In this document: piece by piece, positions 26,101 through 36,487 of the stretch | How the letters are laid out: the number at the start of each line of letters is the position of its first letter | How positions within the stretch are numbered: position 1 is the first letter of the stretch | From: Clostridia bacterium | GTDB lineage: Bacteria > Bacillota_A > Clostridia > Oscillospirales > CAG-272 | Reading direction: 5' to 3' | Assembly: GCA_017501345.1 (NCBI GenBank) | Contig: JAFVXC010000035.1 | Location: 1-64,000 of the forward strand | DNA: 64,000 bases | Position numbers and translations under genes: made by a program | Notes under the pieces: generated by a model | Database searches by the model: none | Seen by the model: only the letters and a program-made list of their open reading frames with translations | What the model was told of the DNA's origin: nothing

Positions 26101-26623
26101 CTCCCAGCTCCGAAGCTCGAACGAATACGAGATCACCGATCTCGATCACTATTTCGAATATTTCGGCGGACTCTCGAAATCGGTCGAGCGCGCACGGGGA
26201 ACAAAGGCGAAAATGTACATCACCGATACCGCAGGGAAGGAGCTGTACACCGAGACGGTCGATAAATCGATCGCGCGCGGCATCCGCACCCGCGTTCTGA
26301 ATCCGAAGTGGATCGACGGAATGCTCGCACACGAAACGCACGGTGCACAGCAGATCTCCGACCGCTTTGAAAATCTGATGGGGCTTGCCGCAACGACGGG
26401 AAGCGTCGACGAGTGGATCTTCAACGAGCTTGACGCGAAATACGTCGAGGACGAGGTGATGCGCCGCCGTATGACTGAAAACAATCCCCACGCTTATATG
26501 AAGATCCTTGAACAAATGATGGAGTACAGTGACCGCGGCTACTGGGATGCTACAGAGGAGCAGCTCGAGCGGATCCGCAACTGCTATCTTGAACTTGAAA
26601 ACGACTTGGAAGGTATGATATGA
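23141..26623 (+). CDS. CobN/BchH-family metal chelatase large subunit
   Basis: A 1160-residue tetrapyrrole-binding chelatase subunit, somewhat shorter than typical CobN (about 1200-1300). It contains the family core [21 protein letters not shown] (about 558-578), the [17 protein letters not shown] and [14 protein letters not shown] segments after it, and the C-terminal [19 protein letters not shown] (about 1056) and [10 protein letters not shown] motifs. In known systems this subunit holds the macrocycle while BchI/BchD-type AAA+ partners, encoded next, hydrolyse ATP. It may insert cobalt or magnesium, or remove iron from heme as proposed for the CobN-like HmuS of Bacteroides. It has no signal peptide or membrane helix, so it acts in the cytosol. 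Confidence 0.9.
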   Translation: MKLTFVTVSVTAVKRLIEAEGALRGEYPGALELAVYYAVDELNTEKRERMIRDLATADLAFVDLMGAAPSVRRAVDEGLSYCLGHIVPYGSGAKEALRLGSFTAETLDRMSAGKKSRMKSVSERMSGTDGLSAETAHDMRNYSYMLRYFKVGDKESVENLLRFILAEYGGMTELRGAKEPREVSPVSICFPRGMVTYEGFSEYAAAHGWANDRPTVVMLYYAHLYPTDTSSCVAEIMCRMERIANVLPIAMSGASPESLEALRGILKRELPTPPDVILNFMSFRLGAGPMGGDAEAGTRLLSELGAPYLHPFFMSRRTVSEWERSVQGCTSSETMISLLMPELDGSIYTIPVGAMCEPTRDSRFDLEIEELTVIDERVERLCTVVERQIALRKKKNCEKRVALICYNYPPGEDNLFGGAFLDTFTSVAEILARLKREGYAVGDVTKADLLAHFTAGKAVNSGRYASGTDGMILYPAKKYTPDEAVTASWGRAPGTVMVEGRDFLIPGMISENVFIGLQPARSGEGGDRSLYHDKELPPHHQYAAFYEWLREEFRADAVVHVGTHGTLEFLPGKEAGMSGKCYPDRLLGGLPHVYLYYCGNPAEATIAKRRSHALTVGYQPPVFVEGGLYGDHAILAEELNNYRQALSLAPQTVPDILDRIKALAEALKLPRDPEELEEELYRMEHGLIPRGLHVFGTPYSDEEGEEYLSGLRKSFDGEIDEEKVREACRENREMQSLLDALSGGYIPAKLAGDIYRNPTVLPSGYNLYQFDPKLVPTATAYERGKRIAENTLEAYLSDVGAYPSSVAVVLWGLETSRTQGETFAQILTYLGIRLIASARGRKYEIIPLSELGRPRIDVTVNICGFFRDMYPNLIDTLSDLFEEIAALDEGYEDNRLKEHADRLYAELIGKGIGEEEARVLSVSRIFGPAEGQYGSGLTKLFQNHDWESEEQLGEIFTERVSHVYNRRMRGVSSDGLYEEQLRCVDIVSQLRSSNEYEITDLDHYFEYFGGLSKSVERARGTKAKMYITDTAGKELYTETVDKSIARGIRTRVLNPKWIDGMLAHETHGAQQISDRFENLMGLAATTGSVDEWIFNELDAKYVEDEVMRRRMTENNPHAYMKILEQMMEYSDRGYWDATEEQLERIRNCYLELENDLEGMI

Positions 26624-27642
26624 AGAAACAACCGAACTACCCCTTTTCTGCCCTTGTCGGGCAGGAGGATATGAAGAGAGCCCTCATCCTGAACGTCATT
26701 TCACCGAGCATCGGCGGCGTTCTGATCCGCGGTGAAAAGGGAACGGCGAAATCGACCGCCGTCCGCGCACTTGCAGACGTGATGCCGCTTCGTCGTGAGG
26801 TCGACGGATGCCGCTTTTCCTGCGATCCCGACGATCCCTCCCACCTTTGCGAGGAATGCCGCGCGAGGGTAGAGCGGGGCGAGAAGACAGGACGGATGCG
26901 CGTCGTGAATCTGCCTGTCAGTGCGACCGAGGACCGTGTTGTCGGTACGGTCGACATCGAGCACGCCCTGAAGCACGGCGAGAAGCGCTTTGAAGCAGGT
27001 ATTCTCGCAGATGCGAACCGCAATATCCTGTACGTGGATGAGGTCAATCTTCTTGACGACCACGTCGTCGATCTTCTGCTTGACGCCGCTGCTATGGGTG
27101 TGAATTCGATCGAGCGCGAGGGGATCTCCTACGCGCATCCGTCGCGGTTCGTGCTGATCGGCACGATGAACCCCGAGGAGGGCGATCTGCGCCCGCAGCT
27201 TCTCGACCGCTTCGGACTTGTTGTGGACGTTACGGGAGAAAGCGATACCGCGTGCCGTATGGAGATCGTCAAGAGACGCCTTTCCTTTGAGGCAGATCCC
27301 GACGCCTTTGTGAAGGGATACGAGGAGGAGCAGGCAGAGCTCGGCCGACGCATCACCGAGGCACAGAAGCGCCTTTCGGCGGTGACCTATTCGGATGCGT
27401 GCCTCCTTGCCGTTGCAGAGCTCGCGATCGCGATCGGTGTGGACGGTCACCGCGCTGATATCACCGTTCTGAAGACGGCGATCGCAAATGCCGCATACAG
27501 GGGAAGCACCCGCGTCGAGCGTGAGGATCTCTTGGTTGCCGCACGGCTCGCGCTTCCGCACAGAATGCGCCGCCGTCCGTTTGAAGAGGGCGTGATCGAC
27601 CTTGACGAGATCTACGGACGCATCGAAGCCTATGAGATCTAA
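26620..27642 (+). CDS. BchI/ChlI-like AAA+ chelatase subunit
   Basis: A 340-residue ATPase. Walker [10 protein letters not shown] lies near residues 38-46, Walker [12 protein letters not shown] near 135-145, and the BchI-type insertion with a Cys cluster ([20 protein letters not shown]) and [20 protein letters not shown] is present. Sensor region [21 protein letters not shown] is intact. It should form the hexameric ring that powers the CobN-like subunit. Its start overlaps the stop of the large-subunit gene by 4 bases. Confidence 0.92.
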   Translation: MKKQPNYPFSALVGQEDMKRALILNVISPSIGGVLIRGEKGTAKSTAVRALADVMPLRREVDGCRFSCDPDDPSHLCEECRARVERGEKTGRMRVVNLPVSATEDRVVGTVDIEHALKHGEKRFEAGILADANRNILYVDEVNLLDDHVVDLLLDAAAMGVNSIEREGISYAHPSRFVLIGTMNPEEGDLRPQLLDRFGLVVDVTGESDTACRMEIVKRRLSFEADPDAFVKGYEEEQAELGRRITEAQKRLSAVTYSDACLLAVAELAIAIGVDGHRADITVLKTAIANAAYRGSTRVEREDLLVAARLALPHRMRRRPFEEGVIDLDEIYGRIEAYEI

Positions 27643-29473
27643 CGTATATCCCTTCGTTGCCGTCGTAGGGCAGGAAAGGCTGAAGCGCGCGCTTCTCCTT
27701 TGCCTCGTGGATCCGATGATCGGCGGCGTGCTCGTGAGCGGCGAAAAGGGAAGCGCCAAATCGACGCTCGTCCGTGGGCTTCCCGAGCTTCTTCCGTCGC
27801 GGCGGCTCTGTGAGCTTCCGCTGAACGTCACCGCCGACCGTCTCGTCGGAAGCATCGACGTGGAAGCGATGATGAAGGACGGACGGCGCGCATCCGAGCG
27901 CGGTATCCTCTCCGAGGCGGATGGCAATATTCTATACGTCGACGAGGTAAATCTCCTCTCCGAGCATATTGCGAATATTCTGATGGAGGTCTCGTCGAGT
28001 GGAGTGAACCGCATCGAAAGAGAGGGACTTTCTGAGGAGCAGCCTGCGCGATTTGCACTCATCGGTACGATGAATCCCGAGGAGGGGCAGGTGCGTGGGC
28101 ATTTGCTTGACCGCTTCGGTCTGTACGTCGAGGCAATGGGAGAAAAGGACCCCACACGTCGGTGCGAGATCCTTCGGAGACGGCTTCTTTATGAAAACGA
28201 TCCGATCGCCTTCCGCGCCTCCTTTGAGAAGGAGACCGAGGCACTGCGGATCGCGGTCGAAGATGCGGTCGTGCGCCTGCCCTTGGTTTCGGTTGGGGAG
28301 GATGCCGTGCGATTTGCATCGGAGCTTTCCCGCACGGGAAACTGTGCGGGGCATCGGGCCGAGCTGATCCTTACCGAAACGGCGCGCGCGATCGCGGCAC
28401 TCGACGGAAAGGATACCGTTACCGAAAGAGAGATCAGAGAGGCTGCGCAGTACGTGCTTCCGCACCGCATTCGCGAAGCGATCGAGCTTCCGCCGATGGA
28501 TCCTGAGGAGCTCGAGGCACCGCCCGAGGAGCAATCGGAAAAAGAGCCTCCCGAGCGGCACTCGGAGCAGGAGGTGCAAAATCCGGAAACGCAGTCGACC
28601 TCCGACCTGCCGCAGAGCGGCGCCGAGCGAGACAGCGGTGACGATGTCGAGGAAATCGAGAGCATTCCGCTTGAATTACGGTTTGTTGATGCGAAAAGCG
28701 CATCGGGAAGCGGAAAGCGCGCAAAGGTCAGAAGCGGCACGGCACGCGGTCGGTATATTCGTGACCGCATTCCGCGCGATAAGGCGCGCGACATCGCGCT
28801 TGACGCGACGATCCGTCAGGCGGTTCTCCACCCGAAAAGAGAGGGAGAGACGCTTGCCGTGACCGTCAGGGATTCCGACCTCAGAGAAAAGGTGCGCGAG
28901 CAGCGCACGGGCGCGACGATCCTCTTTTGCGTGGACGCCAGCGCCTCGATGGGCGTCGGCAAGCGTATGGCGGCAGTGAAGGGTGCGGTAATGTCTCTTC
29001 TCACCGACGCATATCAGAAGCGCGATACGGTCGGTATTCTGACCTTCCGAGGAGAGGACGCCAAGGTCGTTCTGCCGCTCACACGAAGCGTCGATCTCGC
29101 GACGAAATACCTTTCCTCACTGAAAACGGGTGGAAAGACACCGCTTGCGGCGGGCCTCACGCGCTCGTACGAGCTTCTGAAGGCGGCACGGGCGCGGAAC
29201 AAGGAGATCCTGCCGTACATCATTCTTCTGTCGGACGGACGGGCAAATGTTTCGTCCACAGGAGGAGATCCCTTCGAGGAGGCGGTCGAGATCGCCTCGC
29301 GCATCGTTTATGAGAAGATCAATCTCCTGCTTCTCGACACCGAAACGGGGCGCATCCGCTTCGAGCTTGCAAAAAAGCTCGCCGAGCGATCGGGATGCGA
29401 ATACGTGAAGCTCTCCGAGCTTTCAGGCGGAGAGATCGAGCGCCGTGTCAAGGACTTTATGGGCGTTCGGTGA
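27632..29473 (+). CDS. BchD/ChlD-like AAA+ and VWA chelatase subunit
   Basis: A 613-residue protein with an N-terminal AAA+ domain whose Walker A (GEKGSAKST) and Walker B-like [10 protein letters not shown] are both intact, unlike many ChlD proteins in which ATPase residues are lost. A Glu/Gln/Pro/Ser-rich linker (about 290-345) leads to a VWA domain with the MIDAS motif DASASMG (about residue 435) and later Thr/Asp positions. It bridges the ATPase ring and the large subunit. ATG 27632 overlaps the preceding gene by 11 bases; an in-frame ATG 27602 is possible. Confidence 0.9.
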   Translation: MRSNVYPFVAVVGQERLKRALLLCLVDPMIGGVLVSGEKGSAKSTLVRGLPELLPSRRLCELPLNVTADRLVGSIDVEAMMKDGRRASERGILSEADGNILYVDEVNLLSEHIANILMEVSSSGVNRIEREGLSEEQPARFALIGTMNPEEGQVRGHLLDRFGLYVEAMGEKDPTRRCEILRRRLLYENDPIAFRASFEKETEALRIAVEDAVVRLPLVSVGEDAVRFASELSRTGNCAGHRAELILTETARAIAALDGKDTVTEREIREAAQYVLPHRIREAIELPPMDPEELEAPPEEQSEKEPPERHSEQEVQNPETQSTSDLPQSGAERDSGDDVEEIESIPLELRFVDAKSASGSGKRAKVRSGTARGRYIRDRIPRDKARDIALDATIRQAVLHPKREGETLAVTVRDSDLREKVREQRTGATILFCVDASASMGVGKRMAAVKGAVMSLLTDAYQKRDTVGILTFRGEDAKVVLPLTRSVDLATKYLSSLKTGGKTPLAAGLTRSYELLKAARARNKEILPYIILLSDGRANVSSTGGDPFEEAVEIASRIVYEKINLLLLDTETGRIRFELAKKLAERSGCEYVKLSELSGGEIERRVKDFMGVR

Positions 29474-29512
29474 AAAATAGGCTGTCTCACTAAGGTGAGA
29501 CAGCCTATTTTT
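29473..29512. terminator. bidirectional terminator with the dispersed 24-bp palindrome
   Basis: An 18-bp perfect stem (29473-29490 with 29495-29512), TAAG loop, A-run and T-run ends. It starts at the last base of the bchD-like stop codon and separates convergent genes. Confidence 0.9.
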
Positions 29513-29523
29513 GTCAAATTCAC

Positions 29524-30900
29524 TCAGTACGCCGCGAGACAGTCCTCGGTGATGGTCGTCGTGACCGTCATCTCGGTTCCTCCGCGAACGATCACCATCG
29601 AAACCTTGTCTCCGATGCGAACGTCAAGCATCGCGTCGATCAGATGGTGCTGACGGCTGACCGTAACCGTCCTCTCACCGATGGTGATGCTCTTCACGAC
29701 GTCCCCCGCCTTCAGAATGTTCTCGGCAAGCCCGCCCGCTGTGACCTCGTGTACGCTGATCTCCTCCGATCGTACAAGCATCCCGCTCTCGGTGTCGTAA
29801 ACGGTGGAGTATGCGGTCGTCGTGATCGTCACGCCGAGGAGTCCGCGCATCACGGATTCGCAATCCTTCTGGTAGCAGTAGTCAATGATGTTATCGGCGA
29901 TCGCCCGTGCAACGTTTGAGGGGATCGCATAGCCAATGCTCTCGATCTCCGAGCTTGTGATCTTGGCGTTGACGATTCCGATCAGCTCGCCCTTGTCGCT
30001 GTAAAGTCCGCCGCCCGAGTTTCCCGAGTTTACGGGGGTGTCGGTTCGGATCACGCGGAAGGAGACCTCACCCGAGTTGTCGCTTGCGACCATCGTGATG
30101 TATTCGGAGTCCACACTGACAATGCCCTTCGTGACCGAAAGACCGCCGAGGTCGGTCGCAGAGGGATTGCCGATCGCGATCGTGGTCATACCGGGGAAGA
30201 CCATATCGGAGTCCCCGATGCTCACTGCCGCCGCACTTCCCGATGCGTACGCATTCTTCAGCACGGCACTCTTTTCAACGCGCAGAACGGCGATATCGTA
30301 ATTCGCAGAGCCGCCGACAAAGGTCGCGGGGATCGCATACGCCTCGTTTTCCATACCGTAAAGATAGACGTAGATCGTGTCGCTGACGCCGTTTGCGGTA
30401 GTGCTTCCCGCGTCATATACAACGTGATGGTTTGTGAGGATGAAGGCGCTTCCGTCCGCGTCAAGGGTGTAGAGCACGCCCGAGCCTGTCGTGTAATAGG
30501 TCTGTGTCGTCGGCTGGGGATTCCAGAAGGATCCGCCGAGAACGGTCTTTTCGAAGGTGCAGTAGATGCTGACAGCCGAGCGAAGCCCTTGGGCTACGGC
30601 GACAGCAACGTTGTCCGTTCCGTCCCCGATGATCGTGACGTTCGTGCCGCCCGAGGAGCCGCTCGAATTGCCTGAGCCCGATGAATTCGAGGATCCCGCG
30701 CCGCCTCCCGAGGGGTTTGCCAAGCTTCCGCCCGGGGTGGTGTTCACGGTCTGTCCGCTCGTTTCCGAAGGAGTACCGTCTCCGAGAGAGATCAGTCCGA
30801 AGCTGAAGGGAGAGCAGGAGACAAGGGAGAGGGATAGAAGAAGTATAGACAGGATCAAAACGATCGAGCCAAAGCGTGTGTAGCCTTTGTTTCGTTTCAT
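29524..30900 (-). CDS. HtrA/DegP-type serine protease, lipoprotein form
   Basis: A 458-residue extracytoplasmic quality-control protease. The N-terminal hydrophobic segment ends in LVSC (Cys29), a lipobox rather than the uncleaved anchor common in Gram-positive HtrA. A Ser/Gly/Asn-rich linker (about 45-90) follows. The catalytic triad is visible: His in LTNHHVVYD (about 157), Asp in NYDIAVLRV (about 201) and Ser in NSGNSGGGLY (about 293). A C-terminal PDZ-like domain holds AGGLAENILKAGDVVKSI. Confidence 0.92.
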   Translation of the reverse strand: MKRNKGYTRFGSIVLILSILLLSLSLVSCSPFSFGLISLGDGTPSETSGQTVNTTPGGSLANPSGGGAGSSNSSGSGNSSGSSGGTNVTIIGDGTDNVAVAVAQGLRSAVSIYCTFEKTVLGGSFWNPQPTTQTYYTTGSGVLYTLDADGSAFILTNHHVVYDAGSTTANGVSDTIYVYLYGMENEAYAIPATFVGGSANYDIAVLRVEKSAVLKNAYASGSAAAVSIGDSDMVFPGMTTIAIGNPSATDLGGLSVTKGIVSVDSEYITMVASDNSGEVSFRVIRTDTPVNSGNSGGGLYSDKGELIGIVNAKITSSEIESIGYAIPSNVARAIADNIIDYCYQKDCESVMRGLLGVTITTTAYSTVYDTESGMLVRSEEISVHEVTAGGLAENILKAGDVVKSITIGERTVTVSRQHHLIDAMLDVRIGDKVSMVIVRGGTEMTVTTTITEDCLAAY

Positions 30901-30971
30901 ATATTATAAATTCCTTTCTTGTCGACTCGACGGTGCGCATCTATCAAGGGTCGCACCGGTTTGATACTCGC

Positions 30972-30977
30972 ATTATA
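30972..30977 (-). promoter_or_regulatory. -10 element of the htrA-like gene
   Basis: TATAAT on the minus strand, 72 bases before the start codon, with no consensus -35. Confidence 0.45.
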
Positions 30978-31099
30978 CGCCTTATACCTTAACTTGTTCT
31001 AAAGGTTTTGTAAATTTTTTAAGTATTCGGGCGGAAACGGAAAAAATTTACAAAAAGCGAGCAAATCCGAAGAAATTGCCGCTACTTGCGTAGTACAAA

Positions 31100-31146
31100 A
31101 AAGAGGGAGGAGCCGCTTCACCGACGTGAGACGAGCCCCTCCGAAA
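31100..31146 (-). terminator. terminator of the aromatic amino acid operon
   Basis: On the minus strand GGAGGGGCT pairs with GGCTCCTCC-type sequence (with G-T pairs) around a GTCTCAC/GTGA loop region, then CTCTTTTTTG. Confidence 0.65.
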
Positions 31147-31149
31147 TTT

Positions 31150-32340
31150 TTATTTGTTGTATTCCTCGGCAAGTGCCTTAAAGGCAGGCAGGGCGCGCTC
31201 AATGCGTCCCTTATCCACGCAATAGGCGATGCGGACGTATCCCTCGACGCCAAAGTCGTCGCAGGGCACAACGAGGATTTCGTGCTTTTTCGCCCTTTCG
31301 CAGAATGCGGTGGCATCCTTCTCGAGAGCCTTCACGAAAAGGTAGAAGGCGCCGTCGGGCTTTACACACTCGTAACCGTAGGCGGTGAGGCTTTCGAGCA
31401 GGAGATCGCGGTTCTCCTTGTAAACGTCAACATTGACGGTGACGTCTACGTTACGACCGACCACCTGCTGGAAGAGGCTCGGCGCACACACGAAGCCGAG
31501 CGAGCGTCCCGCGCCGCAAACAGCGAGGTAGAGCTTATCCGCGTCCTGCATTGTGGGCGAGACGGCAATGTAACCGATACGCTCACCGGGGAGGGAGAGC
31601 GACTTCGAGTAGGAGTAGCACACGAAGGTGTTGTCGTAGTAGTTCATCAGGTAGGGAACCGCTACGTCACCGTACACAAGCTCGCGGTAGGGCTCGTCGG
31701 CGATCAGATAGATCACGTGACCGAACTCCTCAGACTTGCGTCTCAGGATCTCCGAGATGCCTTGAACGGTCTCCTCGGAGTAAACTACGCCCGAGGGGTT
31801 GTTCGGGGAGTTGACGATCACCGCCTTGGTCTTTTCGGTGATCCTGCTCTCAAAATCCGCAAGGTCGACCTGGAAGGTCTTTTCCTCGGGGGTAGACACT
31901 ACGAGCTGTGCGCCTGCGTTTTCGACGAATACACGGTACTCGGTGAAGAAGGGAGCAAATGCGATGCACTCGTCTCCTGCATTCACGATCGCCTTCAGGG
32001 AGATCGTGAGGGATGCGGCGGCGCCGCAGGTCATATAGATCAAGCTTGGGGAGATCTTCACCCCGTGGCATTTTTCAATGTGTCCCGCGATCGCGGCACG
32101 TACGCTTGCATCACCCTGTGCGGAGGTATAACCGTGCAGAAGGGTGGAGTCCGCGCTTTCGAGCAGCTCCTTTATGGTGTCGGAGATCGCGCGGGGCGGC
32201 TCAACGCTCGGGTTGCCGAGGCTGAAATCAAACACACGGTCTGCACCGATCTCGGCGGCACGCTTTTTGCTGTATTCGAAGATCTCACGGATCACCGAGC
32301 GGCGACTGCCGAGACCGTACATTTTTTCGTTGTACTGCAT
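31150..32340 (-). CDS. class I/II aminotransferase (aspartate/aromatic type)
   Basis: A 396-residue PLP-dependent aminotransferase. The PLP lysine lies in SYSKSLSLPGERIGY; FSLGNPSVEPP, MTCGAAASLTISLKAI, VNSPNNPSGVVYS and the C-terminal arginine region VEGYVRIAYCV are typical of fold type I. As the last gene of the IorAB/PaaK operon it most likely makes the aryl-pyruvate substrate by transamination of aromatic amino acids, although the sequence alone would also allow aspartate. Confidence 0.88.
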   Translation of the reverse strand: MQYNEKMYGLGSRRSVIREIFEYSKKRAAEIGADRVFDFSLGNPSVEPPRAISDTIKELLESADSTLLHGYTSAQGDASVRAAIAGHIEKCHGVKISPSLIYMTCGAAASLTISLKAIVNAGDECIAFAPFFTEYRVFVENAGAQLVVSTPEEKTFQVDLADFESRITEKTKAVIVNSPNNPSGVVYSEETVQGISEILRRKSEEFGHVIYLIADEPYRELVYGDVAVPYLMNYYDNTFVCYSYSKSLSLPGERIGYIAVSPTMQDADKLYLAVCGAGRSLGFVCAPSLFQQVVGRNVDVTVNVDVYKENRDLLLESLTAYGYECVKPDGAFYLFVKALEKDATAFCERAKKHEILVVPCDDFGVEGYVRIAYCVDKGRIERALPAFKALAEEYNK

Positions 32341-32355
32341 ACTGTTTTCCTCGCG

Positions 32356-32784
32356 TTACATCTTCGCGACGTCCTCGGATGTGAGGAAGGAGGTGCCGCA
32401 GGCGGAAAAGACCTTTTCAGCAGTGGCGAGATCCGAGGTCTTGATGACAACCGACGCCTCTGCGCCGTCGATCGACAGACCGTACATATACTCAACGCTG
32501 ATATTGTTCGATGCAAGGATCTCCATCAGCGCCTGCAGACTGCCCGACTTGTGCGAGATCTTGACGATCAGAACGTCGGTGAGCAGGGTGGAGAATCCGT
32601 TTTCGGAGAGCTTTTCCTTACAGAGCTCGGGGTGATTGACGATCAGGCGGAGCAGACCGTATTCGGTGGTATCCGCAAGGCTCAGGGAAAGGATGTTGAC
32701 GTTGTTTTCCTTCAGAACGTGCAGGACCTCGCCGAGGCGCCCCTGACGGTTTTCAATAAAAACGGACAGTTGTTTTGCAGCCAT
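32356..32784 (-). CDS. double ACT-domain protein
   Basis: A 142-residue protein of two ACT domains (about 5-70 and 72-140: LSVFIENRQGRLGEVLHVLKE and VLIVKISHKSGSLQALMEIL). ACT domains usually bind amino acids and regulate attached or partner enzymes. Its place between paaK and the aminotransferase gene, with 15-base gaps on both sides, suggests an amino acid sensor for this pathway. Confidence 0.85.
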   Translation of the reverse strand: MAAKQLSVFIENRQGRLGEVLHVLKENNVNILSLSLADTTEYGLLRLIVNHPELCKEKLSENGFSTLLTDVLIVKISHKSGSLQALMEILASNNISVEYMYGLSIDGAEASVVIKTSDLATAEKVFSACGTSFLTSEDVAKM

Positions 32785-32799
32785 AATAATTCTCCTTTA

Positions 32800-34098
32800 T
32801 TAGTAGAGCTTTCGGTTGTCGATTACGTGGACGGCCTTGCCTTCACTGCGCTTCAGCGTCTGGGGCTCGACCAGCTTGATCTTGGCGTTCAGACCGAGGG
32901 CCTGCATGATCACGTGACCGACCTTCTTCGTGAGGCTTTCAAGACCGCGGATCTCGTCGGGAATGTGCTTCGGATCGATCTCGACCTGGATCTCTAAGGT
33001 GTCAAGGTTATTGACACGGTCGACGATCATCATATAGTGAGGCGATACCTCCTCCACATCAAGCAGAGCGGCCTCGACCTGGCTCGGGAAAACATTGACG
33101 CCGCGGATGATGAGCATATCATCCACGCGACCCTTGAAGCGGCTGATGCGCGCGCTCGTTCTGCCGCAGGAGCAGGGGGATCGGTCGATGCTCGTAAGAT
33201 CCTTGGTGCGGTAACGCAGAAGGGGAAGGCCTTCCTTCGTGAGGGTGGTGAATACGAGCTCGCCCGTTTCTCCGTCGGAAGCGGGGGTCATCGTAGCCGA
33301 GTTGATGATCTCGGGGTAGAAGTGATCCTCGCAGACGTGCAGTCCCGCGTGTGCGTCGCAATCGCAGGCAACACCGGGGCCCATAACCTCGCTGAGACCG
33401 TAGATATCATACGCCTTGATACCGAGACGCTGCTCGACCTCGTGGCGCATATTCTCGGTCCAGGGCTCTGCTCCGCAGATCGCCTTTTTCAGCTTGAGGC
33501 TTCCGATCAGCCCCTCCTCTGCGAGTAGCTCGGAGATGTGGAGAAGGTAGGAGGGGGTACAGGCGATGGCGGTCGCGCCAAAGTCCAGCATCATCGTGGT
33601 CAGCTTTTTGGAGTTGCCCGTGCTCATCGGTACGACCATTGCGCCGATCTTTTCCGCACCGCCGTGCGCGCCGAGACCGCCCGTAAAGAGCCCGTAGCCG
33701 TAAGCAATCTGGATGATGTCGGATTTGGTGACGCCTGCCATTGTGAGACATCTCGCCACACATTCAGACCAGATGTCAAGGTCGCGGCGCGTATAGCCAA
33801 CAACGGTTGCCTTGCCTGTGGTGCCGCTCGATGCGTGTACGCGCACGATCTGCGACTGAGGAACCGCGAAGAGTCCGAAGGGGTAGTTGTCCCTGAGGTC
33901 GTCCTTCGTGGTGAAGGGGAGCTTTACAATGTCCTCAATTCCCTTGATGTCACCCGGGAGCATCCCGAGCTCCTGCATTTTCTTGCGGTAGAAATCCACG
34001 TTGTGGTAAACGTAGTCTACGAGCTTGATGAGTCGCGCGCTTTGCAGAGCGGTCATCTGATCGCGGCTCATACATTCCTTGGTTTCGTTCCAGATCAT
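32800..34098 (-). CDS. paaK: phenylacetate-CoA ligase (copy 1)
   Basis: A 432-residue AMP-forming adenylate-forming enzyme. The phosphate loop [33 protein letters not shown] and the C-terminal [11 protein letters not shown] are all PaaK signatures. ATG 34098 follows AAGGAGG. In this operon it may run between aryl-acetyl-CoA made by IorAB and free arylacetate. A second copy sits upstream at 36488. Confidence 0.92.
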   Translation of the reverse strand: MIWNETKECMSRDQMTALQSARLIKLVDYVYHNVDFYRKKMQELGMLPGDIKGIEDIVKLPFTTKDDLRDNYPFGLFAVPQSQIVRVHASSGTTGKATVVGYTRRDLDIWSECVARCLTMAGVTKSDIIQIAYGYGLFTGGLGAHGGAEKIGAMVVPMSTGNSKKLTTMMLDFGATAIACTPSYLLHISELLAEEGLIGSLKLKKAICGAEPWTENMRHEVEQRLGIKAYDIYGLSEVMGPGVACDCDAHAGLHVCEDHFYPEIINSATMTPASDGETGELVFTTLTKEGLPLLRYRTKDLTSIDRSPCSCGRTSARISRFKGRVDDMLIIRGVNVFPSQVEAALLDVEEVSPHYMMIVDRVNNLDTLEIQVEIDPKHIPDEIRGLESLTKKVGHVIMQALGLNAKIKLVEPQTLKRSEGKAVHVIDNRKLY

Positions 34099-34108
34099 AA
34101 GGGCCTCC

Positions 34109-34678
34109 TTATTTTTCGTATCCCGCAAGGAAGGCCTTCTGGTTCAGCGCCACAGTCTTCGGGGGGACGGTTTTCTCGATCATTTCGAGCCACTCCTCCT
34201 TCGAGAAGGGGAGGAATCTTGCTGCGAGACCGAGCACCACAGAGTTCAGAACCTTGCTGTTTCCGAGGGTGAGTGCGATCTCATTGCCGTTGACGGCGTG
34301 TACCTCGTGGTCGCTACTGAGTCCTTCGAGGATCTTTTCGGGGTATTCCTTCGCGCCGATCACGACGGTCATAGGATCGATGCGGCAATCGTTCACAACG
34401 ATGACGCCATCCTTCTTTAGAAAATGTGCATAACGCAGAGCCTCGAGTCTCTCAAAGGAGATCAGCATATCCACGTCGCCCTCCTCAACAACGGGCTCGA
34501 AAACGCGTTCGCCATAGCGGACGAAGGTCACGACGCTACCGCCGCGCTGTGCCATACCGTGTACCTCGGAGAGCTTGACGTCGTATCCCGCCTGCAGGGC
34601 GGTCTTGCCGATGATACGGCTGGTGAGCAGCGTGCCCTGACCGCCGACACCGACTACCATAATATTCATATCCTTCAT
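34109..34678 (-). CDS. iorB: indolepyruvate:ferredoxin oxidoreductase, beta subunit
   Basis: A 189-residue gamma-domain subunit of 2-oxoacid:ferredoxin oxidoreductase: [20 protein letters not shown], the [20 protein letters not shown] motif and the [12 protein letters not shown] segment are typical. With IorA it converts aryl-pyruvates and CoA to aryl-acetyl-CoA, CO2 and reduced ferredoxin. Its start codon abuts the iorA stop codon exactly. Confidence 0.93.
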   Translation of the reverse strand: MKDMNIMVVGVGGQGTLLTSRIIGKTALQAGYDVKLSEVHGMAQRGGSVVTFVRYGERVFEPVVEEGDVDMLISFERLEALRYAHFLKKDGVIVVNDCRIDPMTVVIGAKEYPEKILEGLSSDHEVHAVNGNEIALTLGNSKVLNSVVLGLAARFLPFSKEEWLEMIEKTVPPKTVALNQKAFLAGYEK

Positions 34679-36415
34679 TTACTTTTCCACCTTATTGATT
34701 GCACTAAATTTGCAGTAGCTTTGGCAAAGTCCGCAGCCGTTGCACATCGTGCGGTCGATCTTCACGCCCTCCGATGTCTTCGTCAGAGCGGGACAGCCGA
34801 TGCGCATACACGCGCCGCATTTCTTACACTTTTCGGTATCCACCTCGCAAACGTAGGGGAAGACCTGACCCTTCAGAAGGGCACAGGGAGCCTTTGCGAT
34901 GATAACGGTCAGCTCGTTTCCGCTGCAGCTTTCCTTGAACGCCTTTTCAAGAGATACAACGTCGAAGGCATCGATCTCAAGGACGCGCGAGACGCCCACA
35001 CTGCGACAAAGCGCTGCGAGATCGATCGCGTAGGTGCTTTCACCCTTCAGCGTCTTGCCGGTAGCGGCGTGCTGCTGATGACCCGTCATACCGGTGGTGC
35101 GGTTATCAAGGATCACGACCGTAGCGGTGGATTTGTTGTAGACCATATTCACGAGCGAATTGATACCCGTGTGCAGGAAGGTCGAGTCGCCGATCACGGC
35201 AACCCAGTTATTTACGAACTCGCGTCCGCGTGCCTTTTCGATGCCGTGGAGTGAGGAGATGCTTGCACCCATACAGATGGTGGTGTCAATGACGTTTAGG
35301 GGGGCGACCGCGCCGAGCGTGTAGCATCCAATGTCGCCTGCGGCGTGGATCTTCAGCTTATTCAGCACCGAGAAGACACTTCTGTGCGGACAACCGGGGC
35401 AAAGGATCGGGGGGCGTGCGGGAGCCTCCTGCTTTTCGAATACGCGACCGTCCTCACCGGAAAGCACGCGGCGCAGGAGATTTGCGCTGTACTCTCCCTG
35501 CTTTGTAAAGACCTCCTTGCCGACGACCTTGATGCCGTAAGCGCGGATCTGCTCCTCAAATACGGGCTCAAGCTCCTCGAAGACGTAAAGCGTCTCGACC
35601 TTCGCGGCAAATTCCTCGATGAGGCGGCGCGGCAGGGGATTGACGAGACCGAGCTTCAGTACGCTCGCCTCGGGGCATGCCTCCTTGACGTACTGATATG
35701 CGATGCCCGAGGTGATAAAGCCGATCTTCTCGCTACCCATCTCTACACGGTTTACGGAGAGCGAGCAGGCATCCTCAGCGAGACGGTTCTCGCGATCCTC
35801 GACGACGAGATGACGGCCGATGGCGTTACCGGGCATCATAACGTACTTCGGTGCGTTGCGGGTGTATTCCTTCACCTCGGGGACGATGCGTTCACCGAGC
35901 TCCACGACGCTCTGCGAATGGGAGAGCTTGGTGGTGGTGCGCAGGATCACGGGGGTATCGTATTTTTCACTCAGCTCGTAAGCAAGCTTCACGAATTCCT
36001 TCGCCTCACCGCTGTCGGACGGCTCGAGCACGGGAACGTGCGCGGAGCGTGCGATCATACGGGTGTCCTGCTCATTTTGCGAGCTTGCGAGTCCGGGGTC
36101 GTCTGCAACCACGATGACAGATCCGCCACCCACACCGGTGTAGGCGAAGGTGTAAAGCGGGTCAGAAGCGACGTTCAGACCGACGTGCTTCATACAAGAG
36201 AGCGAGCGCACACCTGCGATAGAGGCGCCGATCGCGACCTCAAGCGCGACCTTTTCATTCGGAGCCCACTCGGTGTAGACCTCGTCGTATGTAGCAAGGA
36301 ATTCGCTGATCTCGGTGCTGGGCGTACCGGGATATGCACTCGAGACCTTTACGCCGGCCTCAAAGGCGCCGCGGGCAATGGCTTCGTTGCCCAACATCAT
36401 TTTCTTTTCACTCAT
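34679..36415 (-). CDS. iorA: indolepyruvate:ferredoxin oxidoreductase, alpha subunit
   Basis: A 578-residue thiamine-diphosphate enzyme. The N-terminal domain has SAYPGTPSTEISEF, the TPP domain has CPGCPHRSVFSVL and DIGCYTLGAVAP, and the C terminus is a two-cluster ferredoxin domain: CKKCGACMRIGCPAL and CNGCGLCQSYCKF, the first with an irregular fourth spacing as in other IorA proteins. ATG 36415 follows TGGAGA. It is oxygen-sensitive, which fits a strict anaerobe. Confidence 0.94.
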   Translation of the reverse strand: MSEKKMMLGNEAIARGAFEAGVKVSSAYPGTPSTEISEFLATYDEVYTEWAPNEKVALEVAIGASIAGVRSLSCMKHVGLNVASDPLYTFAYTGVGGGSVIVVADDPGLASSQNEQDTRMIARSAHVPVLEPSDSGEAKEFVKLAYELSEKYDTPVILRTTTKLSHSQSVVELGERIVPEVKEYTRNAPKYVMMPGNAIGRHLVVEDRENRLAEDACSLSVNRVEMGSEKIGFITSGIAYQYVKEACPEASVLKLGLVNPLPRRLIEEFAAKVETLYVFEELEPVFEEQIRAYGIKVVGKEVFTKQGEYSANLLRRVLSGEDGRVFEKQEAPARPPILCPGCPHRSVFSVLNKLKIHAAGDIGCYTLGAVAPLNVIDTTICMGASISSLHGIEKARGREFVNNWVAVIGDSTFLHTGINSLVNMVYNKSTATVVILDNRTTGMTGHQQHAATGKTLKGESTYAIDLAALCRSVGVSRVLEIDAFDVVSLEKAFKESCSGNELTVIIAKAPCALLKGQVFPYVCEVDTEKCKKCGACMRIGCPALTKTSEGVKIDRTMCNGCGLCQSYCKFSAINKVEK

Positions 36416-36487
36416 AATAATCTCCATTCGATCGTTGCCCGCGAAGCGGTATGCTCCGGGCTGCAACTATTTATTATATGTATGCTT

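Noticed and set aside
31126..32997. 623-codon plus-strand open frame opposite the aminotransferase
   Set aside because: Antisense shadow of three verified minus-strand genes.
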